64,000 nt of DNA from Congregibacter brevis. Its GTDB lineage: Bacteria; Pseudomonadota; Gammaproteobacteria; Pseudomonadales; Halieaceae. The translations under genes were made by a program, and so were the position numbers. Every line of letters begins with the position of its first letter. Within the stretch, counting starts at the first letter, position 1. Below the pieces are notes generated by a model. The model searched no databases. It was not told the origin of the DNA and saw nothing but the letters and a program-made list of their open reading frames with translations. Of the stretch, positions 1 through 9,081 are shown piece after piece. Where the stretch lies: assembly GCF_045689245.1 (NCBI RefSeq), contig NZ_CP136865.1, forward strand, positions 1,116,001 to 1,180,000, written 5' to 3'.

Positions 1-2
1 AC

Positions 3-782
3 GCCCTGCATAGAGCGGGTTACGAAACCCTGCGCATTGCTATTGGCGATAACCTGCTGAGTGAGCAGTGGGTGGCTGATCTTATGCGTCTCAATAAGAG
101 CTTTGTTGTACTGCGATCGGTGAGCGGTCCTCGTGAGTTGTTGGCGAATTCAAAGCTTCTTGCACAGTACATTCGCAAGTCGATACAGAAAGACAACGCG
201 CCGATTTGGATAGCCCAGCGCGAGGGTCGAGCCAAAGATGGCCGAGACCGCACGGAGGCTGCCGTTATCAAGATGCTGTCTTTGAGCCGCGACAAGAAGC
301 ACGAAAGCTTTGGCGACCACATAGCATCGCTACGCATTGTGCCTGTCGCGATTAGCTATGAGCTGGATCCCTGCGATGCCATGAAGGCGCGAGAGCTGAG
401 TGAGCGCGAAAGCACAGGCAGCTATGAGAAGTCTGATCAAGAAGATGTAGAGTCCATTGGGCAGGGTATCGCCGGTAACAAAGGTCGGGTGCATGTGAAG
501 TTTGGTACGCCTCTTGGCAGTAACTTTGAAACGCCCGCCGATGTAGCTGCGGCTATCGATGCTCAAATCGTCCATGGCTATCTGCTTCGGCCGGTAAATT
601 TATGGGCTTTCGAATCTTTAGAAGGGCCACTGGAGCGGAATGTGAAAATTGGCGAAGGCAGCATTTCAAGGGCCGAATTCGAGGATCGTGTGCGTGCCTT
701 GAGTGAGGAAGAGAGGCCTTTTGCTCTGGCAGCATACGCCAATGCGCTACGCAGCGTACTGGAGTTAGACACCCCATCGTGA
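3..782 (+). CDS. PlsC-family phospholipid acyltransferase (5'-truncated by window edge)
   Basis: The frame is open from the first bases of the window with no start codon that fits the family, so the N-terminus, including the expected HX4D catalytic block, lies outside. About 259 residues are visible. The segment IAQREGRAKDGRD resembles the substrate-binding motif III of glycerol-phosphate acyltransferases, and RIVPVAISYE resembles motif IV. Enzymes of this family transfer an acyl group from acyl-CoA or acyl-ACP to (lyso)glycerol phosphate at the inner membrane. The stop overlaps the next gene's GTG by four bases (GTGA), so it is probably translationally coupled to dinG. Family assignment is good; which acyltransferase it is cannot be settled without the N-terminus. 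Confidence 0.75.
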   Translation, partial: ALHRAGYETLRIAIGDNLLSEQWVADLMRLNKSFVVLRSVSGPRELLANSKLLAQYIRKSIQKDNAPIWIAQREGRAKDGRDRTEAAVIKMLSLSRDKKHESFGDHIASLRIVPVAISYELDPCDAMKARELSERESTGSYEKSDQEDVESIGQGIAGNKGRVHVKFGTPLGSNFETPADVAAAIDAQIVHGYLLRPVNLWAFESLEGPLERNVKIGEGSISRAEFEDRVRALSEEERPFALAAYANALRSVLELDTPS

Positions 783-2905
783 GCGTTTTATCTTCCTCGG
801 ATAAAGATGCAATCCGGGACGCCTACACTGCGATTACCGACGCCCGAGGGCTGACCCCTCGCTGGGGGCAGCGTCAGATGATTGCGGAAGTCGCAAACAC
901 TTTAGCGCTTCTCTCACCATCTTTAGATGTTTCCGATTCCCAGGGCTCGCCCATTGCGGTGATAGAAGCGGGTACGGGTACGGGTAAGACCATTGCCTAT
1001 GTCATTCCCGCGCTGGTGATGGCCCGTGCGTTGAACAAGCGCCTGGTGATCGCCACTGCGACCGTGGCGCTGCAAGAGCAACTGGTTCACAAAGACCTGC
1101 CCGACATCGCCGCCGGCAGCGGTTTGGAGTTTAGCTATGTGCTGGCGAAGGGCCGAAGGCGCTACCTCTGCCTGAGCCAACTCGACAGGATTATGGCGCG
1201 AGAATCTGGTGGCGGACAGACGATGGGCCTGTATCCCGACGAGGTAGCGCCCGCGCTGGCTCGTGATGCGCTCGAAAGTTACGGCCTTATGCTGGATGCT
1301 CTCGGTCGCGGAGACTGGGACGGAGATCGCGATAACTGGTCAGCACCCATTAACGATGCTGATTGGTTTCCTGTCACAGCGGATCAGGGGCAATGTAGCG
1401 GGAGGCGTTGTCCCAACATCCGTAACTGTAGTTTTTATCGCGCCAGAGACGGCCTTCAGGAAGCAGATGTTGTTGTGACTAACCATGACTTAGTACTGTC
1501 GGATCTGGCGTTAGGCGGCGGGGCCATTCTCCCCGCACCAGAAGACACCATCTATATTTTTGACGAGGGCCATCACCTTCCTGACAAGGCCCTCAACCAT
1601 TTTGCCTCCTATTGCCGATTACCATCGACGCTGTCGTGGCTCGGGGAGAGTCGCAAGGCGCTGGCCAAAGGCTCGCCCCTTCTTTCCACGCTACCCGGCT
1701 TGAGTGCAGTGATGGAGCCTCTCCCAGCTTTGTTTGATGATCTCCAACTGCGCGTCCAGCAGATTGCTGAACAGGCGGCAGTCATCATGGCCGGCGCTGG
1801 CGATTTCGAGGAACAACTTCGATTTGAAGGTGGCGTGGTTCCCGACGATCTTAAGCAAGCAACCGCGGCACTGGCCGGACAATGGGCGCGACTCAATGGA
1901 CGCTTAATGACGCTTGAGGCGGGTATTGACGACGCGCTAGAGGATGACTCTTTTGCCTCGGTACGGGACGAGCTGGAAGCCTGGCAGATGGCGGTGGGTG
2001 GAATGCTAGTGCGAGCCGAGGGAGTGCTGTCGCTGTTCAAGGACTTCGCCGCAGACGCCGCAGAAGAGTCCCCACCACGAGCGCGCTGGCTCAAACGTCG
2101 TGCCGATGATGAAGAGCTGGCAATCGATCTGCACTGCAGCCACATCCTCGCAGCAGATATTCTCGACGAGCAGTTGTGGCAGCGTGCCGCGGGAGTTGTA
2201 TTGACCTCTGCAACGATGACCGCGCTAGGAAGCTTTGATCGTTTTCGAGCGCGCTCGGGGGTGCCCGAAGATGGCCGCTACAAAATCGTTGTCAGCCCCT
2301 TTGACTACGGTAAGGCGACGCTGCATGTGCCCGGCATGAGTAGTGAGCCCAGCGACGCACCAGCGCATACTGAAGAGCTGATAACGCTACTACCTGAATT
2401 ACTCCACATGGACGAAGGCAGTCTTGTCCTGTTCTCATCCCGCAGACAGATGAACGATGTCTATGACGGACTCCCGCGAGAGTGGCGAGACCGTACTCTC
2501 AGGCAGGATGACTACAGCAAGCAGGAGATTCTTCGTCGCCATCGCGAAACCATTGATAAGGAGGAGGGCGCAGTTATCTTTGGGTTGGCGAGCTTTGCAG
2601 AGGGCGTAGATTTGCCCGGTCGCTATTGCCAGCACGTGGTTATCGCCAAGCTGCCCTTTGCGGTCCCGGATAATCCCGTGGATGCCGCTCTCGCAGAATG
2701 GCTCGAGTCTCAGGGACGCAATGCGTTTATGGAAATCAGCGTGCCTGATGCCGCTTTAAAGTTAGTGCAGGCCAGTGGTCGGCTGCTGCGTACGGAGACG
2801 GATACTGGCAGGGTCACGTTGTTGGACCGACGGGTACTTACTCGTCGTTACGGGCGAGCTATTCTTGAGTCGCTCCCTCCTTTTCGTCGTGATCTGAGCC
2901 CTTGA
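779..2905 (+). CDS. dinG: ATP-dependent DNA helicase DinG (XPD-like, Fe-S)
   Basis: This 708-residue protein matches the usual DinG length of about 715. Walker A AGTGTGKT lies at 64-71 and the DEAH-like box DEGHH at 262-266. Four cysteines between them (131, 206, 211, 217) fit the [4Fe-4S] cluster of the XPD/DinG group. Later motifs include VLTSATM, FAEGVDLPG and QASGRLLR (motif VI). DinG is a 5'-3' superfamily 2 helicase that unwinds D-loops, R-loops and forked DNA during repair. It starts at GTG, overlapping the upstream acyltransferase stop by four bases. I see no LexA box directly before it, although dinG is SOS-controlled in E. coli; any promoter would lie upstream of the acyltransferase. 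Confidence 0.93.
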   Translation: MSVLSSSDKDAIRDAYTAITDARGLTPRWGQRQMIAEVANTLALLSPSLDVSDSQGSPIAVIEAGTGTGKTIAYVIPALVMARALNKRLVIATATVALQEQLVHKDLPDIAAGSGLEFSYVLAKGRRRYLCLSQLDRIMARESGGGQTMGLYPDEVAPALARDALESYGLMLDALGRGDWDGDRDNWSAPINDADWFPVTADQGQCSGRRCPNIRNCSFYRARDGLQEADVVVTNHDLVLSDLALGGGAILPAPEDTIYIFDEGHHLPDKALNHFASYCRLPSTLSWLGESRKALAKGSPLLSTLPGLSAVMEPLPALFDDLQLRVQQIAEQAAVIMAGAGDFEEQLRFEGGVVPDDLKQATAALAGQWARLNGRLMTLEAGIDDALEDDSFASVRDELEAWQMAVGGMLVRAEGVLSLFKDFAADAAEESPPRARWLKRRADDEELAIDLHCSHILAADILDEQLWQRAAGVVLTSATMTALGSFDRFRARSGVPEDGRYKIVVSPFDYGKATLHVPGMSSEPSDAPAHTEELITLLPELLHMDEGSLVLFSSRRQMNDVYDGLPREWRDRTLRQDDYSKQEILRRHRETIDKEEGAVIFGLASFAEGVDLPGRYCQHVVIAKLPFAVPDNPVDAALAEWLESQGRNAFMEISVPDAALKLVQASGRLLRTETDTGRVTLLDRRVLTRRYGRAILESLPPFRRDLSP

Positions 2906-3054
2906 GGCGTCCGTTTTTCCGGCCCTCGCGGCCCGTTAATTAGTTAAAAAATTACTGCCTATCGGTGGCTTCTTTTCTTTATACTCGGATGCAAGCGCGA
3001 CTCTCTGGTCCTAAGATCGCGCATAAAAATAACCCATAAATACAGAGGAACCTC

Positions 3055-5733
3055 ATGACGCGCATCACACCCGTGTTTCAAAAAACTCTCATTGCTGCAT
3101 CTATCAGTGCGGCACTCACTTCCACCGCGTTCGCTCAAGGCAGCGGACAACTTGAAGAAGTCCTGATTACAGGTTCTTTTATTAAGTCAACTGGCGAAAA
3201 CGAGGCGAGCCCTGTCGAAGTGCTCGACAGTGAATATATCGCCAATACCGGGGCAATCACCATCGGCGAGCTTACAAGCCGTCTTGCGGTGAGCTCCGGT
3301 GCTGAGAACAACCCTGACTCTTTTACTGCCGGCGAAACTCAGGGAACCTCCAACGTTAACCTTCGCGGCCTCGGACTGACTTCGACGCTTGTATTGATCA
3401 ACGGTAAGCGCCAAACGATGGCAGCCGCTGTCGCCAATGATGGCAGCGTGTTTGTTGATACAAGCACTGTTCCCATGGCTGCACTCCAGCGTGTAGAAAT
3501 CCTGAAAGAGGGCGCTACAGCGACCTACGGCTCCGACGCAATTGCGGGCGTAGTTAACTTTATTCTCCGCGAAGACTTCGAAGGTTTCGAGCTTTCCGGT
3601 GGTTATCAGACAACCGCGACAGACAGCCAGGACACGAGTGATGTGAATGCTCTGGCGGGCTTTGCCTTGGGTGACAGCACCAACCTTTTGCTGTCAGCAA
3701 CTTTTCGCCAACAGGATCCACTGAGTTCTGCGGATCGTCCTTACACCACTGAGAACGCGATCAGTACGTTGGGTCGTAGTTTCATCGCCGTAGCGCCTGG
3801 CGAAGGTGTAGGTGACTATGCCGGATCCTTTGGTGCTTTTGAGACCATTCCGGATCCTAACTGTGTCGCTAATGGTGGCGCGCCTGGCCCGGGTTTCACC
3901 GCTGCTGGTGGTGGTCGCTGTGGCTTTTTATACGGCCCACGCTTCAATCTAGTGAACGAAGAAGAGCAAACTCAGCTGTACGGTAATTTGACCCACGACT
4001 TTGCCAATGATGTGGCGATGACGGTTGAGCTTGGCTGGACGCATCATGAGGTTCTGGATAACCCTCAGTCGCCTTCGTATCCCAATCTGGCTTTTCCGCT
4101 GATTTTCCCGGGACAGGCAGGCAGCCCTTTCAACGTTCCGGTGCTTTGGTACGGTCGTCCTCTTGGTTCGGAGGCCCCATCTCCCAATGCGCCGCGCGAC
4201 AGTGAAACTATTCGTGCGTCCATCGACTTTGAGGGTAGCTTTAATTCAGGTTGGGACTGGTACACGGCGTTGACTTACTCATCAAACGTACGCGAGTCTA
4301 TTCAGCCCGATACGATCAAGTCGCGTCTGGAAGCAGGATTGCGCGGCGAAGGTGGAGCGAGCGGTACCGAGACATTTAGCCCCTTCGATCCAAGTGCCAA
4401 CTCTCCCGAGTTGATCGATTACATCAGCACGAACACTTTTACTGAGCGAACAACGGAAATGCTCGTGGGTGATGTGGTCATCAGTGGTGAGTTATTCGAA
4501 ATGGCGGCAGGTCCGGTGGGATTTGCTTTTGGTGCCCAGTGGCGTGAAGAAGGTTATGAGGTAGAGCGAAACGATATCTACACTCAGCAAATAGATCCGG
4601 ATACGGGTTTAGCGATTCCCGTAGACCTCATCTTCCTCGGCGGTGGATTGCCCGTGGACGAGTCGCGTTCATCCTATGCAGCCTTTGCGGAAGCCAAAAT
4701 CCCTCTAACGGATAGCATCGAAGTAGACTTGGCGGCGCGTTATGAAGATCTCGAAAGCGGCAGCAGTGTCGATCCCAAGATCGCCGTGCGCTGGCAGGCC
4801 TCTGATTCCATCGTACTTCGCGCTTCGGCATCTTCTGCTTTTAGAGAGCCATCGCTGCAGCAGTTTTACTCACAAGAAACAAACCTGGAAGGCCTGGGTG
4901 ATCCTCTCAATCCCGGTGGTGCCGTGTTCGTTCGCGTTGACTCGGTGGGGACGCTGGATCTAGACCCTGAAGAATCGACCAACTTCAATGTCGGAGCAAT
5001 TTTCACGCCCACGGATGATATTACCTTCCGAGTCGACTACTGGCGTTTTGATTATCAAGACGTAATCGTGTCGGAATCGGCTCAGGGTAAGTTGAATGAT
5101 GATCCCAACGGCGACGATATCTTGCGCCTCGCAGGCCCTGGTAGTCAGCTGCAGGGGGTGATCACCAACTACGTTAACGCTGCTTCTGTGGAAACCGATG
5201 GCATCGATGTCTCCTTTGACTGGGTGATACCTACGGATAATGTTGGGATGTTTGGACTCAACGTCAATGTTTCGCATTTCCTTAGTTATGAGATTCCCTG
5301 CACGGGGCCGAATGATCGAGGTTGTGTCGACGCTACCGGCGTTCAGGACGTAGCGGGCTTCTTTAACTACGACAACTTTGCACGTTCCATCCCCGAGACC
5401 AAGATTAATGGTGTTCTGGACTGGACCATGGGAAATCACAAACTCGCTGTTTTGGGTTTCTATACCTCAGAGTATGAGACCACCAGAGCTGTGTCAGCGG
5501 CGGGCACTGCTGCAGGTTTCACGCAGGATATCGATTCGTGGCTCACGGTTGATCTACAGTACGTCTACAACTTCAACCTTGGAAATACAGACGCAGCTCT
5601 GACCCTGGGTTCGAAGAATGTCTTTGACGAAGAGGCGCCTCGGGCGTGGGACGGAGTGAACTTCAGCTTTGATCCCAAGCATCACGATCCCCGTGGGCAG
5701 TTGTTCTACGCGCGAGTGAAGTTCAACTTCTAA
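3055..5733 (+). CDS. TonB-dependent outer-membrane receptor
   Basis: The protein has 892 residues. A signal peptide (positively charged start, hydrophobic stretch, cleavage near TAFAQG at about residue 28) is followed by a plug domain with LEEVLITGS (TonB-box region), VNLRGLGLTSTLVLINGKR and VEILKEGATATYGSDA. A long beta-barrel then ends in a terminal phenylalanine (VKFNF), the usual outer-membrane assembly signal. The start is supported by AGAGGAA about six bases upstream. These receptors import scarce large ligands (siderophores, cobalamin, oligosaccharides, peptides) using TonB energy. No neighbouring gene or Fur box indicates the substrate, so no ligand is assigned. It is monocistronic and ends in a strong hairpin terminator. 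Confidence 0.92.
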   Translation: MTRITPVFQKTLIAASISAALTSTAFAQGSGQLEEVLITGSFIKSTGENEASPVEVLDSEYIANTGAITIGELTSRLAVSSGAENNPDSFTAGETQGTSNVNLRGLGLTSTLVLINGKRQTMAAAVANDGSVFVDTSTVPMAALQRVEILKEGATATYGSDAIAGVVNFILREDFEGFELSGGYQTTATDSQDTSDVNALAGFALGDSTNLLLSATFRQQDPLSSADRPYTTENAISTLGRSFIAVAPGEGVGDYAGSFGAFETIPDPNCVANGGAPGPGFTAAGGGRCGFLYGPRFNLVNEEEQTQLYGNLTHDFANDVAMTVELGWTHHEVLDNPQSPSYPNLAFPLIFPGQAGSPFNVPVLWYGRPLGSEAPSPNAPRDSETIRASIDFEGSFNSGWDWYTALTYSSNVRESIQPDTIKSRLEAGLRGEGGASGTETFSPFDPSANSPELIDYISTNTFTERTTEMLVGDVVISGELFEMAAGPVGFAFGAQWREEGYEVERNDIYTQQIDPDTGLAIPVDLIFLGGGLPVDESRSSYAAFAEAKIPLTDSIEVDLAARYEDLESGSSVDPKIAVRWQASDSIVLRASASSAFREPSLQQFYSQETNLEGLGDPLNPGGAVFVRVDSVGTLDLDPEESTNFNVGAIFTPTDDITFRVDYWRFDYQDVIVSESAQGKLNDDPNGDDILRLAGPGSQLQGVITNYVNAASVETDGIDVSFDWVIPTDNVGMFGLNVNVSHFLSYEIPCTGPNDRGCVDATGVQDVAGFFNYDNFARSIPETKINGVLDWTMGNHKLAVLGFYTSEYETTRAVSAAGTAAGFTQDIDSWLTVDLQYVYNFNLGNTDAALTLGSKNVFDEEAPRAWDGVNFSFDPKHHDPRGQLFYARVKFNF

Positions 5734-5756
5734 AGCTTAGGTTTAACGGAAGTTAG

Positions 5757-5790
5757 AACCGCCGGCTTTTAGGAGCCGGCGGTTTTTTTT
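5757..5790 (+). terminator. Rho-independent terminator of the TonB receptor gene
   Basis: A perfect 11-bp stem (5757-5767 with 5774-5784), rich in GCCGGC, has a 6-base loop and runs into eight T residues (5783-5790). It begins 24 bases after the receptor stop. The minus strand lacks a long T run after the stem, so termination is mainly for plus-strand transcripts. Confidence 0.92.
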
Positions 5791-5837
5791 GTCTTTGTTT
5801 TCTAGAGTGCGCTTAGACTTTGTTGTGGATCCGCGCT

Positions 5838-6656
5838 CTAAGAAAGAATTGCGACCGCGCGCGTCCAACCCGCCGACGCACCTTTGATCTTTACAGGAAA
5901 GCACGATATCTCGAAACCATGGGCGGGTAAGGTCTCCAATTGGTGGAGCTTTTCCATCTGGAAGTACCCAATATCCCGGCCCGCTTTGTGGCCTTCCCAA
6001 ATAATGCTTGGATCCTTGGATTCTGCAAATTTACGCGCTGTGTGCAGAAATGGAGCGTCCCAGGACCAGGCGTCCGTGCCCACTACTCGTACTCCGCGTT
6101 CCGTAAGGTAGAGCGTTGCTTCGCGTCCCATACCGCAGCCACGGTGTATATAGTCGGGATCGCCGTAGGCTGCTCCGGCACTGGTGTTAACCACCACGAT
6201 GTCCAGGGGCTGTAGTTCGTATTCAATACGCGCGAGCTCGGCTTCCACATCGGCAGCAGTGGCAACGTAGCCGTCTGCAAAGTGCCTGAAGTCGAGTTTG
6301 ACGCCTGCTCGAAAACACCAATCCAGTGGCGCCTGGTCTATCGTCCACGCCGGATCGCCGCCGTCCATGGTTGAGTGGTAATGCCACGGCGCGTCCATGT
6401 GCGTGCCGTTGTGGGTATTGAGCTGTACCTCTTCGACGGCCCAGGCTTCTCCGTCGGGCAGATCGCTCTTTTCAAGCCCCGGGAAAAAAGGCATGAGCTG
6501 ATCATGGGTGCCATCGTGACGGTGATAGGTCACCTGGGGCCGAAAGGGCTCAGGGTCCGAGGCCACATCGTTCTCAATCGGAATAGACAGATCAACAATC
6601 CGCCGTTTAGGGCTTTTTAACAACTCCGCGGTCTGTATCGACGGATCAGTGTTCAT
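5838..6656 (-). CDS. Cyclase-family (kynurenine formamidase-like) metal hydrolase
   Basis: This 272-residue protein carries the family signature: an N-terminal VDLSIPIEND, the metal-binding segment NTHNGTHMDAPWHY at about residues 80-93 (HXGTHXDXPXH), and a later DTDAWSWD-like core (GTDAWSWD). The family (PF04199) hydrolyses or cyclises amide and ester bonds using a metal bound by the HGTHxD histidines and aspartate. The substrate here is unknown. It follows an amidohydrolase gene by 55 bp on the same strand with an AGGAG nine bases before the ATG, so the two probably form one catabolic operon. Confidence 0.8.
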   Translation of the reverse strand: MNTDPSIQTAELLKSPKRRIVDLSIPIENDVASDPEPFRPQVTYHRHDGTHDQLMPFFPGLEKSDLPDGEAWAVEEVQLNTHNGTHMDAPWHYHSTMDGGDPAWTIDQAPLDWCFRAGVKLDFRHFADGYVATAADVEAELARIEYELQPLDIVVVNTSAGAAYGDPDYIHRGCGMGREATLYLTERGVRVVGTDAWSWDAPFLHTARKFAESKDPSIIWEGHKAGRDIGYFQMEKLHQLETLPAHGFEISCFPVKIKGASAGWTRAVAILS

Positions 6657-6711
6657 GAGGATGTTCTCCTATTAAAAGAGCGTCGGCGCTTGTCCACTTG
6701 TTTGGAGCCGG

Positions 6712-7734
6712 TCAGTCAGCGAGCCGATAGACGCGATGAGCGGTACCTGCAAACAACGCATGCTTTTCTGCAGCGGAGAAGCCTGCAGAAAGCTTCTTCA
6801 TGGCGTTGTAGTAAACCGTGTACGACAGAGAAAGCCGATCTACGGGGAAGTTACTCTCGAACATACAGCGGTCAGCACCAAAACATTCCAGTGCGTGACG
6901 GTACCAACGGCCGTGGGCTTCAAGGAGTTCGTTAGAATTGGGGGGGCGCTCGTCCAAGTGCCAACCGAAACCATTGTCGGGCATGGCCAGACCACCCAAC
7001 TTGAGAGACACGTTTTCGCACTCACTAAGTTCTCGCATGTGATTCTTCCATGCAGCGAAGATTTCGTCGTGCTTACCCTCAAAACTGCCAACGCCCAGAG
7101 GCGTGCTGAAATGATCAAGAATCATTGTGGTGTCAGGGCAGGCCTTGGCTAGTGCGATGTAATCCGGGAGTTGGAAATGGTACTGCCAAGTATCGTAAGA
7201 GAGTCCTCGCTCACCCAAGCGGCGAACACCGGCTTGAAACTCTGGTAAGCGATACAGATCGGCGGGAGCAGGACCAGGAATAAGCATGCTCTCTGCGTCG
7301 TCCACTGGAGCGCTCGCGCCCGCATGGCGTATTCCTTTAAAGAAGTCTCCGGCCAAATGGATATGTTTATCCAGAGACTCGTCAAGCGTGGCAGATTCGC
7401 GCAGATCAATATGGCCGACCATGCCGAGTATGGGTGCGCCCAGATTCAACTCGCGAATTCGCGCAGCCTGAGCGAGTACATACTCAGTCTCTCCCAAAGA
7501 TTTTTCGTGCTCCGGGCCGTCCTCGCGATAACAGGTTCCACACTCCATAAACATCGTACCAACAACGTTATGGCCCGCGCCGGTGTCTACCGCTAACTCA
7601 TCTACGTTGTAGATATCGCCCATCATGTCGGGCCACAGGTGATGGTGCGGGTCGATTATCGGCTGATCCGGGTCGATGATGTCTTCTTGTACCTGAGCCA
7701 ACCAGGCGGGATGGTCCTCGTGAAAAAGGTCCAT
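6712..7734 (-). CDS. Amidohydrolase-2 family metal-dependent hydrolase
   Basis: The 340-residue protein opens with PIIDPHHHLW, the HXH metal site of the amidohydrolase_2 family (PF04909), and has later conserved blocks such as MILDHFSTP and MFESNFPVDR that supply further metal or catalytic residues. Relatives include lactonases and decarboxylases of aromatic-acid and sugar-acid degradation. Start choice is firm: AAGGAGA sits six bases before the ATG. It is upstream of the cyclase-family gene, which suggests that the pair hydrolyses successive intermediates of one ring- or amide-containing compound. That pathway is inference. Confidence 0.82.
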   Translation of the reverse strand: MDLFHEDHPAWLAQVQEDIIDPDQPIIDPHHHLWPDMMGDIYNVDELAVDTGAGHNVVGTMFMECGTCYREDGPEHEKSLGETEYVLAQAARIRELNLGAPILGMVGHIDLRESATLDESLDKHIHLAGDFFKGIRHAGASAPVDDAESMLIPGPAPADLYRLPEFQAGVRRLGERGLSYDTWQYHFQLPDYIALAKACPDTTMILDHFSTPLGVGSFEGKHDEIFAAWKNHMRELSECENVSLKLGGLAMPDNGFGWHLDERPPNSNELLEAHGRWYRHALECFGADRCMFESNFPVDRLSLSYTVYYNAMKKLSAGFSAAEKHALFAGTAHRVYRLAD

Positions 7735-7822
7735 GTCAGTCTCCTTATGTTTTTGTTGTGGACTACGATTTTTACGTCAGGATACGCTAACCACTTGCCA
7801 CCGTGATTGCAAAGACACAATG

Positions 7823-7846
7823 AAAAACGGCCTCTAAAAGAGGCCG
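7823..7846 (-). terminator. Rho-independent terminator after fadBA
   Basis: Read on the minus strand, CGGCCTCT pairs with AGAGGCCG across a 3-base loop (7828-7835 with 7839-7846) and runs into five T residues. It lies 39 bases beyond the fadA stop and separates fadBA from the amidohydrolase operon. Confidence 0.85.
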
Positions 7847-7884
7847 CTGGGGGTCGTACTTGGATCGAATTTTAGGGGAGAGCT

Positions 7885-9060
7885 TTAGATGCGCTCGATT
7901 ACCGTTGTGATGCCCTGACCTAGACCGATACACATGGTTGAGACGCCGAGAGTTTGGTCTCGGTCCTGCATTACCGTCAGCAAAGAGCCGGTGATACGGG
8001 TGCCGGAGCAGCCAAAGGGGTGCCCAAGTGCTATAGCACCGCCATGCACGTTCACTTTGTCATCCATATCGTCCAGTAACTCAAGGTCTTTCAGAACCGG
8101 GAGCGCCTGTGCGGCAAAGGCCTCATTGAGCTCGACCATCTCGATGTCTTTCATGGTCAAGCCCAGATTCTTCAGCGCTTTTTGCGTCGAAGGTACGGGG
8201 CCATAACCCATAATAGATGGGTCAACACCGGCGGTGGTCATAGCATTGATCTTCGCGATAGGCGTCAGTCCCAATGCCTGGGCTTTCTCGTAGGACATCA
8301 CCAGCATGGCTGATGCGCCGTCAGAGATTTGTGACGACTGCCCCGCAGTTACCGTGCCACCCTGAGGATTAAACGCTGGGGGAAGCTGAGCAAGGCTTTC
8401 CATAGATGTTTCAGGGCGAATAGTCTCGTCCTGCTCCACGGCGATAAGTGCACCTTGTTCATCGTGGCCTTCTACCGGAATGATCTCCCGGTCGAACTTA
8501 CCCGCGACCGTAGCGGCGTGGGCAAGTTGATGAGAGCGAACACCCATCTTGTCCTGATCTTCCCGGCTTACACCGTGAAGCAGGGCAAGGTATTCCGCAG
8601 TCATACCCATCATGCCGGCAGCCTTAGCGACGTTGAGGCCCATACGAGGGTTCACGTCGACATCATCCATCATCGGTAAGTGACCTAAATGCTCCACTCC
8701 CCCTACGAGGTAGACGTCACCCAGGCCAGCCATGATGCTTGCAGCCGCAGTATGCAGCGCTGACATAGATGACCCGCACAGCCGGTTGACCGTTTGTGCT
8801 GGGATCGTGAAGGGCAGTTGTGCGCCGAGTACCAGCAAGCGCGCCAGATTCATTCCCTGCTCGCCACGCTGCAGTACGCAGCCCCAGATCAGGTCATCGA
8901 TCTCGGCGGGATCAAGCTTGTCATTGCGGGCCAGCAGACCCTTAATTACCGCAACGGACAAATCATCCGCGCGGACATTACGAAAACAGCCATTCTTTGA
9001 CCGACCCATGGCGCTGCGGGCGTAGTCGACGATGACCGCGTCTCTTGGATTAACACTCAT
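7885..9060 (-). CDS. fadA: 3-ketoacyl-CoA thiolase FadA (beta subunit)
   Basis: The 391-residue protein has the thiolase active-site cysteine in VNRLCGSSMS (Cys95) and the C-terminal CIGLGQG block with the second catalytic cysteine, plus GHPFGCSGTR. It cleaves 3-ketoacyl-CoA to acetyl-CoA and a shortened acyl-CoA, the last step of beta-oxidation, in a complex with FadB. Length and start (GGGAGAT before the ATG) match gammaproteobacterial FadA. It lies 21 bp downstream of fadB in the same operon. Confidence 0.95.
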   Translation of the reverse strand: MSVNPRDAVIVDYARSAMGRSKNGCFRNVRADDLSVAVIKGLLARNDKLDPAEIDDLIWGCVLQRGEQGMNLARLLVLGAQLPFTIPAQTVNRLCGSSMSALHTAAASIMAGLGDVYLVGGVEHLGHLPMMDDVDVNPRMGLNVAKAAGMMGMTAEYLALLHGVSREDQDKMGVRSHQLAHAATVAGKFDREIIPVEGHDEQGALIAVEQDETIRPETSMESLAQLPPAFNPQGGTVTAGQSSQISDGASAMLVMSYEKAQALGLTPIAKINAMTTAGVDPSIMGYGPVPSTQKALKNLGLTMKDIEMVELNEAFAAQALPVLKDLELLDDMDDKVNVHGGAIALGHPFGCSGTRITGSLLTVMQDRDQTLGVSTMCIGLGQGITTVIERI

Positions 9061-9081
9061 CTCAATATCTCCCTGTTGCGC

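Noticed and set aside
2906..3054. Fur box or terminator between dinG and the TonB receptor
   Set aside because: No sequence close to the Fur consensus and only an imperfect GGCC-rich stem.
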